A program made the translations under genes and the position numbers. Below are positions 58,512 to 64,000 of a DNA stretch of 64,000 bases, in pieces. Location: assembly GCF_051020765.1 (NCBI RefSeq), contig NC_134933.1, positions 11,071,461 through 11,135,460 on the forward strand, written 5' to 3'. The notes under the pieces are model-generated. The model ran no database searches. It was not told the origin of the DNA and saw nothing but the letters and a program-made list of their open reading frames with translations. The stretch's first letter is position 1. Every line of letters starts with the position of its first letter. The stretch comes from Lasioglossum baleicum (Eukaryota > Arthropoda > Insecta > Hymenoptera > Halictidae).

Positions 58512-58601
58512 TTAGATTTGGCGTGCGAGAGCACAATGTCCGCGGCGATGCCGCTCGCGAGAGACGGAGTGTCTGGCCGGTAAAGACGAGTCTCGATTAT
58601 G
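58512..58601 (-). CDS. Candidate 90-bp coding exon, unrecognised
   Basis: On the minus strand a run ends at the donor-like GTAAGA next to 58512 and can start after a CAG acceptor next to 58601, where the upstream bases are moderately pyrimidine-rich. The 90 bases are open in one frame and would encode IIETRLYRPDTPSLASGIAA, then DIVLSHAKS, with the last codon split (donor phase 2). The residue mix looks protein-like. The frame also stays open further upstream in a GC-rich patch (58512-58837), so the true 5' edge may differ, and this could equally be chance in CpG-rich DNA. It is on the same strand as the exon at 25111-25271 and upstream of it, so they could belong to one long-intron gene; that is speculation. 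No family recognised. Confidence 0.33.
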   Translation of the reverse strand, partial: HNRDSSLPARHSVSRERHRRGHCALARQI

Positions 58602-59118
58602 CTGACGCGACGGAATGATCGCGAGCGGACAACGGGAAAACCGTCTCGTAAGCGGGACGAGCGGCAATGAAATCGCAAACAGAAGAAAATAAAGGGCCTC
58701 GGGGCGATGTTGGCTCGGTTCCAAGTCGCTGAAAGAGCAGAAAGAGCAGCACGTGCTTCCGACACCCCGGCATTTCGTGAATCGTGACTTCGTCCACGAC
58801 GCGCCGCGTCGGTCGCGACGCGACGAGACGCGCGCATGTAATTTTAGATCCGCTCGATTGAAATTATTTTCGCACACGGGCCGCGCGCGGCTCACCCCAT
58901 AAATTCGCGTAGAAAACGAAACGACGACCACCTGACACCACCCCCACTCTCCGGTCCGACGATCATCGGTAGACCGGGACCACGTGAACATCCGACGACC
59001 CTCAATGGCCGACGAGATCCTCAAAAATGGGGACATCGTTCTTTGGTTACACCGACAGCCTCGCGCTCTCTTAGACATCGATAAACAGATTTCCTTTTCC
59101 ACAATCTGAAATAATTAA

Positions 59119-59345
59119 CCTTTTGCACTCGGAAATGAAACATTTCTTTCGACTTGGAATAATTACATTCTATATTATTTTTTTCATTTTATGGATATGA
59201 AATTGATATAGTACTTCATACAATACTTAAATGTTTAGTAATTGATTAGATACTATATTTTGAAACTATAAACTATATTTTGTAAACTATATTTGGAACA
59301 GTGGTACAGCAATTTTTAGTGGTTACTCTGAATCGACAAGCAGAC
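59119..59345 (+). mobile_element. piggyBac-like MITE, right end worn
   Basis: TTAA (59115-59118) then CCTTTTGCACTCGG. The body matches 17003-17244. The TTGATTAG site is empty (AGTAATTGATTAGATACT). A short local expansion of AACTATATTTTG lies at 59255-59290. Confidence 0.78.
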
Positions 59346-59422
59346 GAATCACATAGAGTGATCAAATTATTTGATGTTTGGTAACGAATTAATATTGTAC
59401 TTTTAATAATATGTATAATAAA

Positions 59423-59625
59423 CAGACAGCGGATGTTCATGCAAAATAAAAATTTTCTACCTGAATTGCAACAAACTGGAATGCAATACAAATTTATTTT
59501 GTCTTCCAATGTGTTTAACACGTTGAAAATAATACAACCGTATTTTTAAATTCTTCTAATGTTCTTACTGTTATAAATTATAGACCTACTCATTTTTGTC
59601 GTAAATGCATAAAATCCGCTGTCTA
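59423..59625 (+). mobile_element. TAGAC hAT-like MITE, 203 bp
   Basis: Ends CAGACAGCGG and CCGCTGTCTA; the interior is nearly identical to the hAT part of 39302-39719 (CTACCTGAATTGCAACAAAC, CTACTCATTTTTGTCG). GAAAATAATACAAC is the uninterrupted mariner insertion site. Flanks do not match clearly. Confidence 0.85.
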
Positions 59626-59629
59626 ATGT

Positions 59630-61690
59630 TATGATTTGTGTTGTTTCAAACGTGCTATGTCTTTATTTGTGGTCAATTGATGGTCGAGTTAATAAATTTT
59701 TACGAGAACTTTCATAGGCTTTCATCAACATGGCATTTTTCCTATTAAAATGACATGATCGGTCAGTGTTATATCGTATGTATTCAGTTTCATACACTTC
59801 TCCTCACGAGACGTAAACACATATAGTGTTCTTGACTTTATCGTTAGCATTCCCTCAGCAGGCCGTTCAAATGTCTCAACAAACCCAGCAAGAAGAACAG
59901 TGTTCTCGGAAGCATTCCTTATTCCGAGAAACTACGCAAATGCATAAAAGTATGGAAAATCACACACACTGTTCGCCCGATTTCGATTTTCGGTGGAAAC
60001 GGATTTATCGAGTTCGCAAGTAATCTAGATTATGTACACGATTGCCTGGAATCGAACTCGCAAAGTAGAACGGACGTAGTTTCTAGCGATCCACTGTGAA
60101 TAACGAAATCTTGTCCGAAAACAATGCTTTATGTGTTACATCTGTTCCGTGGGAGCCTCGCTATACTTTACGATTTCCCGGCTGTCAACGGCCGAAACCT
60201 TGCGGAACGTTTCATTTAGAAAAACGATTTCTCAATGATGCATTTTGATTGATGTCACGCCGGGTTCAAGGCACAGCGTTTTTCTACTTTTAGATTTGTA
60301 ACAGTGACGTCCGCTGATAAAACTCATTTCAGAGTAAAATGACTCATTTGGGCGCATGCCAACCGGGACAACATTATTGGGTTGCTCATTAATTCAGGTC
60401 AGATCGCCGTTTCGCTTCAAACATTCGAATCTATAACCTGAAACGCTACCGTTCGCCGTGAATATGGCTGTCGTCGCCTGCTTATGGACGTCCGGAAATA
60501 TTATGAATCACGCTTAATACGAAAAGACGTCCTGTTATGCAAATTTTCGGGAAGGCGTGAAATTCACACTTCTTTCGTCTTGATTGAAATCATTCCTCGT
60601 AACGGTGCTCGGAATACCGTGCCTTGTAATTAATACAGAAAACGTTTATACAGGACCAATATAATTATTTCTGAATTTCTTTTACGACATCCTGATTGTT
60701 ACAAACAATTAAATAAAATCTGTGTAAAGCTTGAGCTCCCACGGGAAGTAATTAATTGAATGCTCATAAAATTGTTTCTCTTGAATATCTCCGAAATTAT
60801 TTACCTCATCGAAAAATATGCTCGACAAAACCTGTAAATGTGGACAGGCTGCGTCTTTTATTATGTATTACTTTTTTCGTATAAACAAACGGTTTTCGAA
60901 AAAATAGAGAGAAATGTGGGACCAAAATTTAAAAATTTTTCTGAACTTCGGAAATTGAAGAGAATTTTCATTATTCCTTATGAATGAACATTAGAAAAAA
61001 ATGTCTAGTTTTTTGCGAACTTGCGAAACTGACACTTTTTCTAAATTCGAGTTTCTCCCGGAATTGGATTTCTAGGAGGACGCGTGTCTGACCACTCGCT
61101 CGTAAAATGAGGAGAGAGAATCTCAAGGAAATCTAGAGAATGGAACCAACGGTAATTACCGATTCTTTTATTAGCCCAATTCTCCAGGTTGAGAAATCGT
61201 CGCAGTCCTCGTTCACGTGCGACGGTTCGTTGCTCGCCGGTGACGAATACGAAAAATCTAGGCGGTATCCGTAAAATTTTCCAGCCGGATTTCACGCGAG
61301 GACGGCTTAACGCCGCGACGAAATACGTCCGGCAAGTCCGCTCGCGTTTAGTCGACGTTGTCGAACAACAAATCGGGCCGTCACTCCTTCTCCTCTCCCT
61401 TCGGCTCGTTTGATTAATATAATGGAAACAGGAGAGGCGTGACTCGATACTTTCCGTAGTCTCGATTGCAGTTACACGCGATCCGCGGTTAATCCACGTG
61501 TGTACTAATTAGCGACGGATGGATACCGTCCGACAGACCGCTTTTCATCGCACGGCTGAACGCTCGACCGCGCCTTGCTGCTACGCTTTTTCTGCATCCT
61601 GTGCTTTCAAGAAAATTCTCAAACTCTTTCTTCTTCACAACAGTCAGACAGTTCAGTATCCAAACAGCGGTAGCCCACTGTTTTCTAAAA
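59630..61690. other. Unannotated stretch
   Basis: No repeats or convincing exons seen. GC-richer 61160-61600. Confidence 0.5.
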
Positions 61691-61694
61691 CAAT

Positions 61695-62015
61695 TGTATT
61701 ATGTGCAAATATAAATCTTCATTGTATTTTGTACAAATATAAACTTCATTGTATTGTATTTTGTACAAACATCAAATTTCATTGTATTTTGTACAAACAC
61801 AAAACTTCATTGTATTATATTTTGTACAAATATAAAACTTCATTGTATTGTATTTTGTACAAATACAAAACTTTGTTGTATTGTATTTTGTACAAATATA
61901 AAACTTCGTTGTATTTTGTACAAATATAAAACCTCATTGTACTTTGTAAAAATGTAAAACTTTTGTGCAAATACAAAAAATACAAAACTTGTATTATATT
62001 TTGTACAAATACGAC
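61695..62015. repeat. Minisatellite, TTGTACAAATATAAAACTTC units
   Basis: About ten units of 28-34 bp built from TTGTACAAATATAAAACTTC and ATTGTATTGTATTT. The long Cys/Tyr/Lys-periodic frame at 61519-61929 is a by-product. Confidence 0.93.
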
Positions 62016-62019
62016 ATCG

Positions 62020-64000
62020 CCAAATTTTCTCGTAAATGCATAAAGTCCACAGTTTCATAATCAGCAAATGAAGCATACTTCATAAAATTAAATTAAATGT
62101 TGTACTAACTTCGTAGAAACTATAACACGACAGGCTTTAATGAAACGCCTGTGCTGAGAAGCGGTAGCTATATCGAGTTAATCTCCCAAGTCATACAAGT
62201 AGATAGGTAGTTTTCACAAAAGGTTCACTCAGCCCCTGCATGCGTCAGTAATAATAATGAAATTTGAGTTTCATACAAAGTGGTTTTCCATGTAATCTCA
62301 TTACCCTCAGACAGTTCACCGATATTTCGTAAAAGTTCAGCATCATAATGAATTTAAACTGGTTCTATTACACATTTTTTTATTTATTTTGCACATGTAT
62401 TGTTCTCGTGTGTACCGTTTCCATTTGGAGGTTCTACGACTCGAGAATAGATCCGCGAAATATTTTTAGCAGAGGAAATTGATACGCCCTAAGTCTGCTG
62501 AAAAAGATATAAAATATTTACCACAACCTTCTAGTATTTTCAAACAGTTTTCCCGTGAAATTTTTCCGTCTCTCTCGTGGCCCGAGTCTATTATTCATGC
62601 GCGCATTTGTCACGCGAGAGAATTATACACGCTAAAACGGACGGCTTCACGGAAGGAGCTTGAACGTCTGCCAGCTCGGCAAGTTCATCGATAAACATTG
62701 CTCATTTGCAAATGCGCGCGTACACCGGCCGCTATTTCGTAGTTCGAGCAAATTATTATCGACGAAAGTTATTGGGCGACTCTATGCATATTTCATCGGG
62801 CGTTCATCTGAACTTCCACTTTGCTCCGTGTGCCCGGCAAAAAGGGTCCAAATAAAACCGAATGAATTTATGAACATTCGGAACGCCTGGTTAATTCTAG
62901 CCACACAAATTGCAACTAAATAGCAGTTAACTTGGACGGACATTGGCAACAGTTGCACACTGTAGACGTTCTTTATGGTTGCTTTTAAATCAACGTTATT
63001 GCAAACTGCAGTCCGAGATGGTCATTTGCCACGAACGTTTAAGAATCCTGTCGCGAAAAATCCTAGGTGAAATTAACCCATTTAGACGTGACACTAATTC
63101 GGTCACCATTTTATGGTGGTTTCGTTATAGATAAATTCTCATGAATATTCCACAAGTAAAGTATAGCAATTTATTCTTTTGTAGGAACATCTGTATATGG
63201 TAAGGCGGGATTAAACTTGTTTTAGTGACAACTTTTACTTTAATTAGTATTTATTAAGTATCCAGCGGATGGATAAAAGTTGAAGTAATCTATAATTTAC
63301 TCAACATATTTATTTGTGATATTTATGCTTGCAATTTCCAAATTTCAGTATTTCATAGAACATTAAGGACTCAGTTGTTGCAATGTTTTCAATTAACTCT
63401 AACAAATCAATCACCGAGTGTATCCATTTACTTACAAGTCAGAGCAATAATTATTTCACAGAGCCGACAATGAGCATTGCGACAGGCCGACAAGTGGGTT
63501 AAACACAGCATCGGCTTCAATAGCAGGATATTGAAATTTTTCTCGGCGGGATCGGTCAGTGGCTGCCGATTTCGAATTGGAATCGCATCTCGTTCAGTTA
63601 ACGAGGCTAAATAGCAGGCTGAATGATTCCGGGACAGCCGGGGCTAGCCGGCAGATATCCAATCTTTTGAATCGATTGAAATTGATTTAAACAAACGCGG
63701 TAACGAGACAGCGGAAAATTTATGCCGACAGGCGGCGGCGTATAATTCGACGACTAAAATCCCGAGCTCGCTTCCGCATAAATCTCGCTCAACATTGTGT
63801 TATTTAGCCGGCAGCGGGTTACTGGAGTCTATCTCGGACGTAAATTGGCGGCGCTGCGCTGGCGCGTTCCCGGCCACCATGTGAAAAATCGCCGGCGTCA
63901 TTAATCATCGCGGCCGCGACGTCCGGTTGATTATTATTCTCGCATTAGCTCTCGAAATTGAAGAAAGACCTGGAATTACTCGGCCGGTACCAAGGACGTT
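62020..64000. other. Unannotated stretch, GC-rich toward the end
   Basis: A worn TAGAC-like end (CGTAAATGCATAAAGTCCACAG) at 62031-62052 adjoins the minisatellite. From about 63540 the sequence becomes CpG-rich; no gene recognised before the window ends. Confidence 0.45.

Noticed and set aside
60040..60075. tRNA-like GAGTTCGATTCC on the minus strand
   Set aside because: No D-arm or anticodon arm can be placed around it.
61519..61929. 136-codon Cys/Tyr/Lys-rich frame
   Set aside because: Its periodic second half is the translation of the 28-34 bp minisatellite.

Overview
This window looks like nuclear DNA of an insect, probably a hymenopteran (bee, ant or wasp). The basis is an AT-rich background broken by CpG-rich islands that show no obvious CpG depletion, spliceosomal splice signals, and dense short non-autonomous DNA transposons of the mariner, Tc1-like, hAT-like and piggyBac-like types, plus a 3' scrap of a non-LTR retrotransposon. 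The order is an inference; no marker gene here fixes the species. There is no sign of bacterial gene organisation, rRNA, tRNA or CRISPR.

Protein-coding content is very low. The only segment I would call a real coding exon is an internal exon on the minus strand (25111-25271), with a strong branch/pyrimidine-type acceptor, a GTGAGT donor and an open frame of 53 codons. A second, weaker minus-strand exon candidate lies at 58512-58601. If both belong to one gene, most of the window is its introns. I do not recognise the protein. Almost all other open frames are short, overlap on several frames and lie in GC-rich patches, so they are best read as chance.

What fills the window is repeats. The dominant family (here 'TAGAC element') is a 150-210 bp hAT-like MITE with ends TAGACWGCGG...CCGCWGTCTA and 8-bp target duplications; about two dozen copies or fragments run from 688 to 59625. 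A second family is a roughly 240-bp piggyBac-like MITE with TTAA duplications and ends CCCTTTGCACTCGG (intact reference copy 17003-17244). Other TTAA elements lie at 15200-15705 and 32240-32457. A mariner MITE (39408-39625), a larger mariner-like element (49697-50248), a Tc1-like fold-back element (42944-43508), two other hAT-like elements (14030-14205, 20145-20573), an unclassified TIR element (5859-6115) and a CAGGG-ended element (34508-35195) complete the set.

Many of these are nested and can be ordered in time, because sister copies elsewhere in the window preserve the empty site. The clearest case is 39165-39819: a piggyBac-like MITE holding a hAT-like MITE holding a mariner MITE, with a target duplication readable at each level. 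Three piggyBac-like copies carry TAGAC insertions at the same 8-bp site (TTGATTAG), in different orientations or subfamilies, which points to an insertion hotspot and not one amplified composite.

Tandem repeats and minisatellites are also abundant (1809-2265, 3140-3462, 4330-4670, 14778-15160, 19965-20800, 22330-22425, 23478-23827, 27148-27750, 33590-33850, 36865-37500, 41440-41880, 54527-55070, 56564-56926, 61695-62015). GC-rich patches (for example 6600-7000, 9340-9640, 14280-14720, 16150-16500, 32600-33300, 40400-41350, 43930-44350, 51000-51330, 58510-59060, 63540-64000) are the best places to look for promoters, untranslated exons or enhancers.
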